From NCBI RefSeq assembly GCF_005405245.1, contig NZ_BJDR01000006.1:1-64000 (forward strand): a stretch of 64,000 nt of DNA, given 5' to 3'. The notes beneath the pieces are model-generated. The model was given only the letters and a program-made list of their open reading frames with translations, did no database searches and was not told the DNA's origin. Each line of letters starts with the position of its first letter. Within the stretch, counting starts at the first letter, position 1. The position numbers were made by a program, and so were the translations under genes. Positions 35,402 through 42,524 of the stretch are shown here, piece after piece. The DNA is from Enterococcus nangangensis (GTDB lineage: Bacteria; Bacillota; Bacilli; Lactobacillales; Enterococcaceae).

Positions 35402-37237
35402 ATGAAGATAGATGAATTAAAGGCACGGCAAGAGTTAATTCGGAATTTTTCCATCATCGCCCATATCGACCACGGAAAATCCACTTTAGCTGACCGTATT
35501 TTAGAAAAAACCAATACCGTTTCACAACGGGAAATGCAAGCACAACTCCTAGACTCCATGGATTTAGAAAGAGAACGGGGGATTACCATTAAATTGAATG
35601 CTGTCGAATTGCACTACAATGCTAAAGACGGTAAGACGTATATTTTTCATTTGATTGACACCCCAGGACACGTGGACTTTACGTATGAAGTATCCCGCTC
35701 CTTGGCGGCTTGTGAAGGCGCCGTTCTCGTGGTGGACGCAGCGCAAGGGATTGAAGCCCAAACGCTAGCTAATGTTTATTTGGCTTTAGACAACGATTTA
35801 GAAATTATCCCGGTGATTAATAAAATTGACTTACCGGCGGCTGATCCAGAAAAAGTGCGCCAAGAGATTGAAGATGTCATTGGCATCGACGCCAGTGAAG
35901 CGGTTTTAGCCAGTGCGAAAGCTGGGATTGGGATTGAAGAGATTTTAGAACAAATTGTGGAGATTGTTCCGGCACCCACTGGCGATTTGACGGCCCCTTT
36001 GAAAGCTTTAATTTTTGACTCCGTCTATGATAGTTATCGTGGCGTGGTCTTAAACGTGCGGGTGATGGATGGCATTGTGCGGCCCGGCGATGTGATTATG
36101 CTCATGAGTAACGGCAAAAAGTTTGAAGTAACCGAAGTAGGGGTCTTCTCCCCTAAAGCCATTCAACGAGATTACTTGATGGTAGGCGACGTGGGCTACA
36201 TTACCGCCGCCATCAAGACCGTTCAAGATACGCGCGTCGGGGATACGATTACCTTAGCGAATAATCCGGCAACCGAAGCTTTAGAAGGTTATCGCAAAAT
36301 GAACCCGATGGTCTTTTGTGGCTTATATCCTATCGAAACATCTAAGTATAACGACTTGCGGGAAGCTTTAGAAAAATTACAGTTAAACGATGCTGCTTTA
36401 CAATTCGAACCAGAAACGTCGCAAGCATTAGGTTTTGGTTTCCGTTGTGGCTTTTTAGGTCTCTTACACATGGACGTGGTGCAAGAACGCTTGGAGCGGG
36501 AGTTCAATTTAGAACTGATTACCACTGCACCTTCTGTAATCTATCACGTGAACAAGACTGACGGCAGTCAAATCGTCGTGGACAATCCGGCTGATTTTCC
36601 AGAACCTGTGACAATTCAATCGGTGGAAGAACCTTATGTTAAAGCCCATATTATGGTGCCCAACGAATACGTGGGGGCCGTGATGGAACTTTCCCAACGG
36701 AAACGGGGGGATTTTGTGACCATGGATTACCTCGATGAATATCGCGTCAATGTCGTTTACGAAATTCCTTTATCCGAAATTGTCTATGACTTTTTCGATA
36801 AATTGAAGTCTTCCACTAAAGGATATGCCTCTTTAGATTACGAAATGTCTGACTACCGCGTTAGCAAGCTGGTGAAAATGGATATCTTATTGAACGCTGA
36901 ACGAGTGGACGCCTTAAGCTTTATCGTCCACCGTGACTTTGCTTTTGAACGCGGGAAAGTTATTGTGGAGAAATTGAAAAAATTAATTCCTCGCCAACAA
37001 TTTGAAGTACCCATTCAAGCGGCCATCGGTCAAAAAATTATCGCCCGTTCTGATATTAAAGCTTTACGGAAAAACGTTCTGGCTAAATGTTACGGCGGCG
37101 ACGTTTCTCGGAAACGCAAACTGTTAGAGAAACAAAAAGAAGGTAAAAAGCGGATGAAACAAATCGGTTCAGTGGAAGTACCACAAGAAGCCTTCTTGGC
37201 CATTCTGAAAACCGATGAGGATGAACCGAAAAAATAA
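35402..37237 (+). CDS. lepA: Elongation factor 4 (LepA)
   Basis: Translational GTPase that acts on the ribosome during stalled or back-translocated states. The 611 residues show G1 [14 protein letters not shown]3 [12 protein letters not shown] and G4 NKIDLP, then EF-G-like domains II, III and V and the LepA-specific C-terminal domain ([22 protein letters not shown] region). The start ATG 35402 follows AGTAGGGA, a modest Shine-Dalgarno. It is monocistronic with a strong terminator. Confidence 0.97.
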   Translation: MKIDELKARQELIRNFSIIAHIDHGKSTLADRILEKTNTVSQREMQAQLLDSMDLERERGITIKLNAVELHYNAKDGKTYIFHLIDTPGHVDFTYEVSRSLAACEGAVLVVDAAQGIEAQTLANVYLALDNDLEIIPVINKIDLPAADPEKVRQEIEDVIGIDASEAVLASAKAGIGIEEILEQIVEIVPAPTGDLTAPLKALIFDSVYDSYRGVVLNVRVMDGIVRPGDVIMLMSNGKKFEVTEVGVFSPKAIQRDYLMVGDVGYITAAIKTVQDTRVGDTITLANNPATEALEGYRKMNPMVFCGLYPIETSKYNDLREALEKLQLNDAALQFEPETSQALGFGFRCGFLGLLHMDVVQERLEREFNLELITTAPSVIYHVNKTDGSQIVVDNPADFPEPVTIQSVEEPYVKAHIMVPNEYVGAVMELSQRKRGDFVTMDYLDEYRVNVVYEIPLSEIVYDFFDKLKSSTKGYASLDYEMSDYRVSKLVKMDILLNAERVDALSFIVHRDFAFERGKVIVEKLKKLIPRQQFEVPIQAAIGQKIIARSDIKALRKNVLAKCYGGDVSRKRKLLEKQKEGKKRMKQIGSVEVPQEAFLAILKTDEDEPKK

Positions 37238-37250
37238 ATTTGTCTTTGTT

Positions 37251-37286
37251 AGCCTGTCAACAATGCTACTGTTGACAGGCTTTTTC
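37251..37286 (+). terminator. Terminator after lepA
   Basis: AGCCTGTCAACA (37251-37262) pairs perfectly with TGTTGACAGGCT (37270-37281), followed by TTTT. Confidence 0.92.
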
Positions 37287-37290
37287 TATG

Positions 37291-37339
37291 ACAAAAAAAC
37301 ACTGCAATTCGTTAGCAGGAGCACCAACAAATTGCAGTG
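37291..37339 (-). terminator. Terminator of the minus-strand lipoprotein gene
   Basis: CACTGCAATT (37300-37309) pairs with AATTGCAGTG (37330-37339). Read on the minus strand it ends in a run of seven T. Confidence 0.8.
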
Positions 37340-37365
37340 GGGAAGATATTTATCATGAGTCATAG

Positions 37366-37806
37366 TTATGGTGCAGGCGTTAGAATAATTTTGCCGTCTT
37401 GGTCACTATCAACAGGTGTGAGGATAATTTTTTTACCATCTTTTTTGACAGTATAGGCACTATCGACATCAAGTAAACCTTCATCATCGCTTTTAAGCGT
37501 TAATTCATTTTTTTCTAGTGTGTAGTCAAATTCAAATTTAATATTTTCCAAAAGACTTTTACCAAACTCTTCACCTAAAGCTTCTAGACCACTGCTGTTG
37601 CTTGTTTCCATTTCACTTGTGTCAAAATAAAAAGTCATTTCATTGTCTGTAAAAGAACTCATCATTTTCATCCCAGTCGATTCGTCCTTCTTATCAGTTT
37701 CCCAATCATTTTTTTGCAAATCTTGACTCGTAATATTCCCACTCATACAAGCTGCAAGTGATGCAACAGTTAAAACAGTCATTCCCAACAATGCTAATTT
37801 TTTCAA
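37366..37806 (-). CDS. Small lipoprotein of unknown function
   Basis: A 146-residue protein with a lipoprotein signal: KKLALLGMTVLTVASLAAC, Cys20 being the lipidation site. The mature part is acidic, with the tandem-like phrase KIILTPVDSDQDGKIILTPAP at the end, where KIILTP occurs twice 14 residues apart. Mixed beta-strand segments such as NEMTFYFDTSEM and ENIKFEFDYTLEKNELTL suggest a small beta-sandwich like DUF-type lipoproteins. It starts with TTG at 37806 behind GAGGAATT. It is monocistronic. Function not recognised. Confidence 0.78.
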   Translation of the reverse strand: MKKLALLGMTVLTVASLAACMSGNITSQDLQKNDWETDKKDESTGMKMMSSFTDNEMTFYFDTSEMETSNSSGLEALGEEFGKSLLENIKFEFDYTLEKNELTLKSDDEGLLDVDSAYTVKKDGKKIILTPVDSDQDGKIILTPAP

Positions 37807-37848
37807 GTTAATTCCTCGTTTCTATTCATAGCAATCATAACTTAATGG

Positions 37849-37923
37849 TAACCGGTTATGTGTGGTCTTAATATCCCATCTTTTCAAATCGTTTACTGAT
37901 GTCCCATGTGAGGGTATCCACAC
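37849..37923. promoter_or_regulatory. Palindrome and large imperfect hairpin upstream of the lipoprotein gene
   Basis: TAACCGGTTA (37849-37858) is a perfect 10-base palindrome, like a LacI-family or similar operator. Next to it GTGTGG (37860-37865) pairs with CCACAC (37918-37923), and ATATCCC with GGGTAT inside. The element lies between two minus-strand genes. It could be an operator for the lipoprotein gene plus the worn terminator of the Nudix pseudogene. Confidence 0.38.
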
Positions 37924-37947
37924 AATTTTATTTTGCCAGAGTCAGCT

Positions 37948-38397
37948 TTAAAGGCCGTTTTTTATACGCTTATCTAATTCCCACAGCGCTGTTTTATCTA
38001 AATCAAAGTGGAGCAATTCCATAGCTTGATCGAAGGTAACCCAGCGGTACTCCAAATGCTCTTGGGATAATTTTACGTTCAGCTGAGTCATTTTATAGGC
38101 ATACGTATAGCTTGGAATGACGTATAATCCATCTTTCCAAGCTTCTTTAAAGGGTACAAATAAATTACTAGGAACTGTTCCTATGGTATCTAAAGTTTCC
38201 ATTGAACGCGTATCAATTTCGCTAATCCCGGTTTCTTCAGATAGCTCTCGACTTGCGCCCATCTTGGGGATTTCATCGCCTTCGCCACCGCCAGCAACAA
38301 ACTGCCAAGCTTTCATGTCTGCTCTTTTTTAAATACAATATAATGGCACCTCAGAAAGGTAATAGGGAATAATCAGAGTGTTATATTTTGCTCTCAT
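37948..38397 (-). pseudogene. Nudix hydrolase interrupted by an in-frame stop
   Basis: From ATG at 38397, behind AAGGAG, the frame reads MRAKYNTLIIPYYLSEV then PLYCI, TAA (38331-38329), KRADMKAWQFVAGGGEGDE. Homologous Nudix proteins, including the neighbour at 32577, continue with a hydrophobic residue and Lys-Arg at this point (SILKRKN), so the TAA looks like a TTA leucine codon changed by one base. The Nudix box downstream, ASRELSEETGI with the required spacing to G and E, is intact. A restart at ATG 38316 would lack the first beta strands. Length with the stop read through is 149 codons. Confidence 0.78.
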
Positions 38398-38568
38398 GGC
38401 TTTTCTCCTTTTAGTTGATGCTGGTTTCAGGCCAATAATCAACTTTTCCTTTCAATTTCAAAAAACTTTCGTAAATTAGCAAGGTCTTTAACCTTGGACA
38501 AAAATTTTATAACTTATTTCCAAATTAAAGGTGTCCTTAGTTTCACTGGTTGTTAACGGATTTAAAAA

Positions 38569-39441
38569 CTAATCTTCCCAGCCACAGAGGGTATATCCTT
38601 GAGCTTGAGCTTCAGATAAAGTCATAGAAACAACAGAGTTTGCCTTGCTTAATCCTCTACAAGTGGAACTAAAGTGATATTTTTTTCCAGAATCTGGAGC
38701 AACGTATACGATTTGTTCGTTGTTTGTGGTCTGGGCAGCGGCTTGTTCTTCAGATGCTTTTTGTGCAGCGGCTTGTTCTTCAGATGCTTTTTGTGCAGAG
38801 GCTTGTTCTTCAGCTGCTTTTTGTGCAGCGGCTTGTTCTTCAGCTGCCTTTTGTGCAGCGGCTTGTTCTTCTGCTGCCTTTTGTGCAGCAGCTTGTTCTT
38901 CTGCTACCTTTTGCGCAGCGGCTTCTTCTTCCGCTTTTTTTGTAGCCTCAGCTTGAAGTTGAGCAACCACTTCTGAATTTTGCTTAATCAAAATCTTGGA
39001 ACTAATTTTATCGTCAGCCAATTTGGCATTGATGGTTAGTTCTTTAGATTCTTCACCTGAAATTTCATAAGATAGTTTGAAATTTCCTTTTTTATCGGCG
39101 GTCACAGAATTTCCAGAGTCAATACTAACAACAGCTCCTGGTAGCGTTACGCCAGTAATCTCAGCTTTTTTATTAGTCCCAGCCTCAACCTCAGCTGGCG
39201 CTTTTAAAGTCAACTTTTCCTTTTTTACTTCCGATGTAGAAATGGTAGTGGAAGAGGATGATGATGCCGCATCCTTACCATTACTCTTAGCAGTGCAGCC
39301 TCCAAGCAGCCCAATACATACTATACTGATTAATATTAATCCGATACCGACGTTTAATTTTTTCCTATTAGTTTGTTTCTTAATAAAAAACCATGTCCCA
39401 ACACAAGATACCAAAAAAACCAATGCAAAGAAATTACTCAC
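38569..39441 (-). CDS. Membrane-anchored repeat protein with a YHxxxC-type C-terminal domain
   Basis: A 290-residue protein. Two hydrophobic segments open it (about 3-16 and 31-48); the second ends GLLGGC, a lipobox-like motif that may be coincidental. A Ser-rich stretch and a beta domain (about 80-155) resembling bacterial Ig-like/adhesion folds follow. Then come seven 10-residue repeats of the type AEEQAAAQKA, forming a charged helix. The C-terminus, YVAPDSGKKYHFSSTCRGL then LSEAQAQGYTLCGW, is a small His/Cys domain found at the end of surface or nuclease-like proteins; its usual last Cys is missing. GTG 39441 is chosen because GGAGGGAG precedes it; an ATG at 39474 has no ribosome site. Confidence 0.76.
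   Translation of the reverse strand: MSNFFALVFLVSCVGTWFFIKKQTNRKKLNVGIGLILISIVCIGLLGGCTAKSNGKDAASSSSSTTISTSEVKKEKLTLKAPAEVEAGTNKKAEITGVTLPGAVVSIDSGNSVTADKKGNFKLSYEISGEESKELTINAKLADDKISSKILIKQNSEVVAQLQAEATKKAEEEAAAQKVAEEQAAAQKAAEEQAAAQKAAEEQAAAQKAAEEQASAQKASEEQAAAQKASEEQAAAQTTNNEQIVYVAPDSGKKYHFSSTCRGLSKANSVVSMTLSEAQAQGYTLCGWED
38731..38940 (-). repeat. Seven tandem 30-base coding repeats
   Basis: Seven direct copies of a 30-base unit, in frame and nearly identical in the middle, each coding for a 10-residue helix unit (consensus AEEQAAAQKA). Copies at the left end carry AGATGC where right copies carry GCTGCC, a divergence gradient expected from recombination-driven growth. Variable copy number between strains is likely. 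Confidence 0.93.
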
Positions 39442-39538
39442 TTTACTCCCTCCAAAATAATATTTTGCTCCCATTTAATGGCAGGTAACGATAGTCGCCA
39501 TGCGTAATTTTTTAAATTAAGCATAGCGTACTGCTTAC

Positions 39539-39547
39539 ATTATATCA
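39539..39547 (-). promoter_or_regulatory. Extended -10 promoter of the repeat protein
   Basis: On the minus strand TGA-TATAAT reads from 39547 to 39539, about 100 bases upstream of the GTG at 39441. The remaining AT-rich stretch up to 39778 shows no other clear element. Confidence 0.4.
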
Positions 39548-39778
39548 ATAGTAAAAATTACAGATTATCAAAGATTAAATGCTAAAATGATAATAAAAAC
39601 CTTGCTGAAAATTACAAAAAAATTTCTGTATTTCAAATGGATAAGAAATTAGGTTGTAGTTATAGTTAGGAGAAATAAAATAGTTCTATCTATAATTATT
39701 TTTTTGATTAACGATATAATATTGCCGAGAAGATTTTAGAGACGTAAGTTGTTTTTAACTAATAAGGAGAGATAAATT

Positions 39779-39937
39779 ATGCTGATTACAAAATCAAGAT
39801 TACAAGGGAATTCAGTAGTGTTGAATTTACCAGAAGAAGAGGACAAAAGCCCAGAGCCTAATACTGAGTACATCGTGATGCATTCTTTAGATGGCACAAT
39901 CACGTTAGTTCCCACAAAAAAAAGTTGTGTATGCTAA
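39779..39937 (+). CDS. Orphan MazE/PemI-type antitoxin, short
   Basis: A 52-residue protein, MLITKSRLQGNSVVLNLPEE, then a strand pair TEYIVMHSLDGTITLVPTKK. This matches the swapped-hairpin DNA-binding domain of MazE/PemI antitoxins, whose typical pattern is K-x-R-x-x-G-N-S-x-x-x-x-x-P. AAGGAGA is 7 bases upstream. The family normally has 70-90 residues, with a C-terminal tail that wraps the toxin; here the protein ends with SCVC right after eight A. No MazF/PemK-like toxin is found within 300 bases on either side; a terminator follows directly. Confidence 0.72.
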   Translation: MLITKSRLQGNSVVLNLPEEEDKSPEPNTEYIVMHSLDGTITLVPTKKSCVC

Positions 39938-39948
39938 GAAGAAGTTGT

Positions 39949-39993
39949 AAAAAGATTACTAGCTTTCCTAAAAGGGAGTTAGTAATCTTTTTT
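39949..39993 (+). terminator. Terminator after the MazE-type gene
   Basis: AAAGATTACTA (39951-39961) pairs with TAGTAATCTTT (39980-39990), followed by TTT. Confidence 0.87.
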
Positions 39994-40207
39994 ACTAGTA
40001 GGCAGAATCGCTGTAGAGTAATTGATTCAGCACTGTAATTCTAAAACTAGCTTGATTTTTGATAGACAAGCTATAAATCTGAGAAAAAAGCCAATCTCTG
40101 TTAGACTGGAAGTAAGGAATTTTGTTTCAAGAGAGGGGCAATTGTAACTTGCTCAGTCAATCAATTGGATTGGACGATAAAGAGACGATAAAGAAAGGAA
40201 GTTTATG

Positions 40208-40855
40208 ATGAAAAAAATACTCGCAATTAGTCTCTTCTTGTTTAGTATCAGCTTAATGAGTGCATGTACTTCGACACCACCGAAAGATAGTGAAACGACT
40301 AACAGTAGCAGTACGCTGCCTACGACCAGTTCTACTGCAACAACAGAGACCACTGCTTCGAGTAGCGCACCACAAACGAGTGGTGCTACTGCGGATATCA
40401 CTGATAATGGCATTGTTTTGAGCTTTTCCGAAGCTATTGCCATCTTCCAAAAAGAGTTTCCTGACGTAGATATTGCAGAATTGAAGTTGGATGCGGATCA
40501 CAGTGTTTACTATTATGAGTTTGAAGGCCTGGATGATGAAAAGGAGTACGAGCTGAAGTTTAATGCTACTACTGAAGAGATTGTCAAAAAAGAAGCAGAA
40601 AATTTAGAGCAAGACGAAGCTGGCGGTGTGAAACGTGCCGAAGAGAAGTTGACACTGTCCGACTTAAAGAGTCAGGCGGAAATAACGCAGCTTGCGCAAA
40701 CTGCCGTATCTAGCGGACAGGCTGTTTCCTGGAAAGTGGAAAAGAAATTGGGTCTGACCTATTGGGAAGTTGAAGTAAAAAAGGATAATCAAGAAGTGGA
40801 GGTCAAGATTGAAAACGCTACTGGTGAAATTTTAAAAAAAGAAACGGACGATTAA
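40208..40855 (+). CDS. Lipoprotein with two PepSY domains
   Basis: A 215-residue secreted lipoprotein. The signal is MKKILAISLFLFSISLMSAC, with Cys20 lipidated. A 45-residue Ser/Thr-rich linker is followed by two PepSY-type domains, each a helix plus three strands: LSFSEAIAIFQKEFP with YYYEFEGLDDEKEYELKFN, and LKSQAEITQLAQTA with YWEVEVKKDNQEVEVKIE. PepSY domains are thought to bind or inhibit peptidases outside the cell. ATG 40208 is favoured over 40205 by distance from GGAAG. An imperfect 11-base direct repeat with GACGATAAA lies just upstream (40174-40195). Confidence 0.85.
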   Translation: MKKILAISLFLFSISLMSACTSTPPKDSETTNSSSTLPTTSSTATTETTASSSAPQTSGATADITDNGIVLSFSEAIAIFQKEFPDVDIAELKLDADHSVYYYEFEGLDDEKEYELKFNATTEEIVKKEAENLEQDEAGGVKRAEEKLTLSDLKSQAEITQLAQTAVSSGQAVSWKVEKKLGLTYWEVEVKKDNQEVEVKIENATGEILKKETDD

Positions 40856-40867
40856 TATTAATAAATT

Positions 40868-40945
40868 AAAAAAGCAGTTCCTATTCATGTAGTGCCACCA
40901 TAAGTTAAACTTGTAGCGGCCAAAACATAAAAGGAACTGCTTTTT
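40868..40945. terminator. Bidirectional terminator with large loop
   Basis: AAAAAAGCAGTTCC (from 40868) pairs with GGAACTGCTTTTT (to 40945) around a long loop containing AAGTT/AACTT. It separates convergent genes. Confidence 0.8.
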
Positions 40946-40956
40946 ATTATTTTTAA

Positions 40957-41181
40957 TTAAGCTAAGGCGAGTAATTCATCCCGCACTTCAAAAATTGATT
41001 TATCGGTAGCTGTTGCTAAAATCACCAACATTTTAGGTGTGACTTCTTCAACGCTGTGCTCTTTGTACGTGTCATCTAACGAAAAGATATAGCCCGTCTT
41101 TTTGAAAATTGTGGAAACGTCTAATTTATGCGCCGCAAAAAATGCTTTTAACCCTTGATACATCCTCTTCAATCCCTTCAT
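40957..41181 (-). CDS. Small XRE-like helix-turn-helix protein
   Basis: A 74-residue protein. The order of segments (LKAFFAAHKLDVSTIFKKTG, then VTPKMLVILATATDKSIFEVRDELL) resembles the minimal XRE-type helix-turn-helix proteins found as small regulators or antitoxins, which use a phrase such as 'hkls-isKktG' and end with 'la-al-s-gevldeL'. AGGAAG precedes ATG 41181. It is alone between a terminator and a regulator gene. The assignment is from pattern only. Confidence 0.55.
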   Translation of the reverse strand: MKGLKRMYQGLKAFFAAHKLDVSTIFKKTGYIFSLDDTYKEHSVEEVTPKMLVILATATDKSIFEVRDELLALA

Positions 41182-41263
41182 TTTTTCTTCCTGTTGCCTT
41201 CATTTTAACGAAGTATTGTTAAATCATTATGAACTAACTGGAAAAATTTCAATCCGACAAAGG

Positions 41264-42220
41264 TTATTCATCGTCTTTTGCTAAAGATAAAATGGTTAAA
41301 GCAGATTTTTCGTCTAAATAAAGATGGGTGAAGAAGTTACCGTTTAAGGCGCCTAAGAGTGCTTCTGCTTTAAACTTGTAGTTACAAACACCAACCCGCA
41401 CGGGAATTTTTAAAATTTCTTCGATAGTTAACCCGAAAGTTTTGTCTTGTTCAGTTTGAATAAATTCGCCGCGGAGGTTGAAGGGGCGACCATATAAGAA
41501 GCCAACAGCGTGATCTAATGAGCCAAAGAGAATGCGTTTGTGTTGCTTCCAAGAAGAAACGGAATCCACGGAATTTACTGTACCAATGCCTGAGATTAAA
41601 ACGTCAGAGTGGCGAGCGGTATCCAATGTTTTGGCGATAATCGGTTCCATGGATAATAACTCCCGCGCTAAATCGTTTAAGACGTAAAGGGGAGCACTTA
41701 GGGTTAGATAGTCGGACTCATAGCGATTGGCCGCCTTTTGGACTAAGCGCATAGAGCCGGCTAGGGAGTTATACTTGCCGATTTCCCCGATAAATTGGGT
41801 AAAAACTAACTTTTCATTTAACTTGGTAGCAAACTGATCTATGGTTTTATAGACGGAATCCCCCCAAGCAAGAGAGATAATTTTCCCTTGGTCTACTAAA
41901 GCTTGAATATTTAAGGCGCAAAAATGCCAAAAGTTACTGTCTTCTTTGACGAGGTCTTCGCTCTCTTTTAAAATGAAGACTTTCGTTTTATATTTTTCCG
42001 CAAAGATATTTTCTAAGTCATAGTTGCGGGCGTAGGGATTATAAATGGAAATGGTTACCAATTGTCGCGTTTTGGCATCATCTAAATATTTTAAAATTTT
42101 ATAGCGGCTTAAGCCGTACTTGGCGGTTAAATCAGTGATGGTAATATTAGCTAAATAATAATCTTCAGCTAACTGAATCAAGAGATTCTCATAATCGGAA
42201 AATTCCGTAGACACTGGCAC
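41264..42220 (-). CDS. SorC/DeoR-type sugar-binding transcriptional regulator
   Basis: A 318-residue regulator. An N-terminal helix-turn-helix (TITDLTAKYGLSRYKILKYL, about residues 26-45) is followed by a sugar-phosphate-binding domain related to CggR/SorC, with the segments ISLAWGDSV and DVLISGIGTV that build the phosphate pocket. The C-terminal YLDEKSALTIL is typical. It is divergent from pckA, with 304 bases between the starts, so control of pckA by a phosphorylated metabolite is the natural inference. ATG 42220 has GGGGGG-rich upstream sequence. Confidence 0.85.
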   Translation of the reverse strand: MPVSTEFSDYENLLIQLAEDYYLANITITDLTAKYGLSRYKILKYLDDAKTRQLVTISIYNPYARNYDLENIFAEKYKTKVFILKESEDLVKEDSNFWHFCALNIQALVDQGKIISLAWGDSVYKTIDQFATKLNEKLVFTQFIGEIGKYNSLAGSMRLVQKAANRYESDYLTLSAPLYVLNDLARELLSMEPIIAKTLDTARHSDVLISGIGTVNSVDSVSSWKQHKRILFGSLDHAVGFLYGRPFNLRGEFIQTEQDKTFGLTIEEILKIPVRVGVCNYKFKAEALLGALNGNFFTHLYLDEKSALTILSLAKDDE

Positions 42221-42257
42221 GCCCCCCTTTTTTTCTAATTAAAGGTAGTTTAGCAAA

Positions 42258-42405
42258 TAAAAATTAAAAATAAATGATAGAGCTTCATGAAGGATTTTCC
42301 ATAAAATAGCTTATGAGTGGAAGAAAATCCCTTGCTATTAGTGGAACCGTCATCATTATTTTTAATTTTTAAAAAAGAAGTGTACAAATTTCAAAAATTA
42401 AAAAT
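42258..42405. repeat. Inverted and direct repeats in the pckA/regulator intergenic region
   Basis: The 13-mer AAAAATTAAAAAT occurs at 42259-42271 and 42393-42405 and, inverted, at 42358-42370. The first and inverted copies extend to a 20-base imperfect inverted repeat (42259-42278 with 42352-42370, ATGAT/ATCAT). Between them GGATTTTCCA (42292-42301) matches TGGAAGAAAATCC (42318-42330) with a two-base bulge. These are candidate operators or a large hairpin; the region is AT-rich, so chance copies must be considered. The remaining stretch to 42524 contains the pckA promoter only. Confidence 0.5.
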
Positions 42406-42436
42406 GTGTAATTTAAGTTTTTTAAAAACGTAAAAG

Positions 42437-42445
42437 TGGTATGCT
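42437..42445 (+). promoter_or_regulatory. Extended -10 promoter of pckA
   Basis: TGG-TATGCT at 42437-42445, about 80 bases upstream of pckA. A nearly identical element is used by the small minus-strand gene near 45036. Confidence 0.5.
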
Positions 42446-42524
42446 ATTTTTATAAAATTGAAAAGAAATTCCCTTTCTTTTCCGTAGCACTTATTCATTT
42501 TGCCTATTTTGAAGGAGGACGCTC

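Noticed and set aside
38731-38940. CRISPR array
   Set aside because: The repeats are directly adjacent, without unique spacers, and they keep one coding frame.
38674-38976. Cys/Ser- or Phe-rich open frames on the plus strand
   Set aside because: They are complements of the repeat region of the minus-strand surface protein; the low-complexity composition comes from the 30-base repeats.
39941-40200. Toxin gene to pair with the MazE-type antitoxin
   Set aside because: No frame of suitable length or MazF/PemK motif was found; the space contains a terminator and leader sequence.
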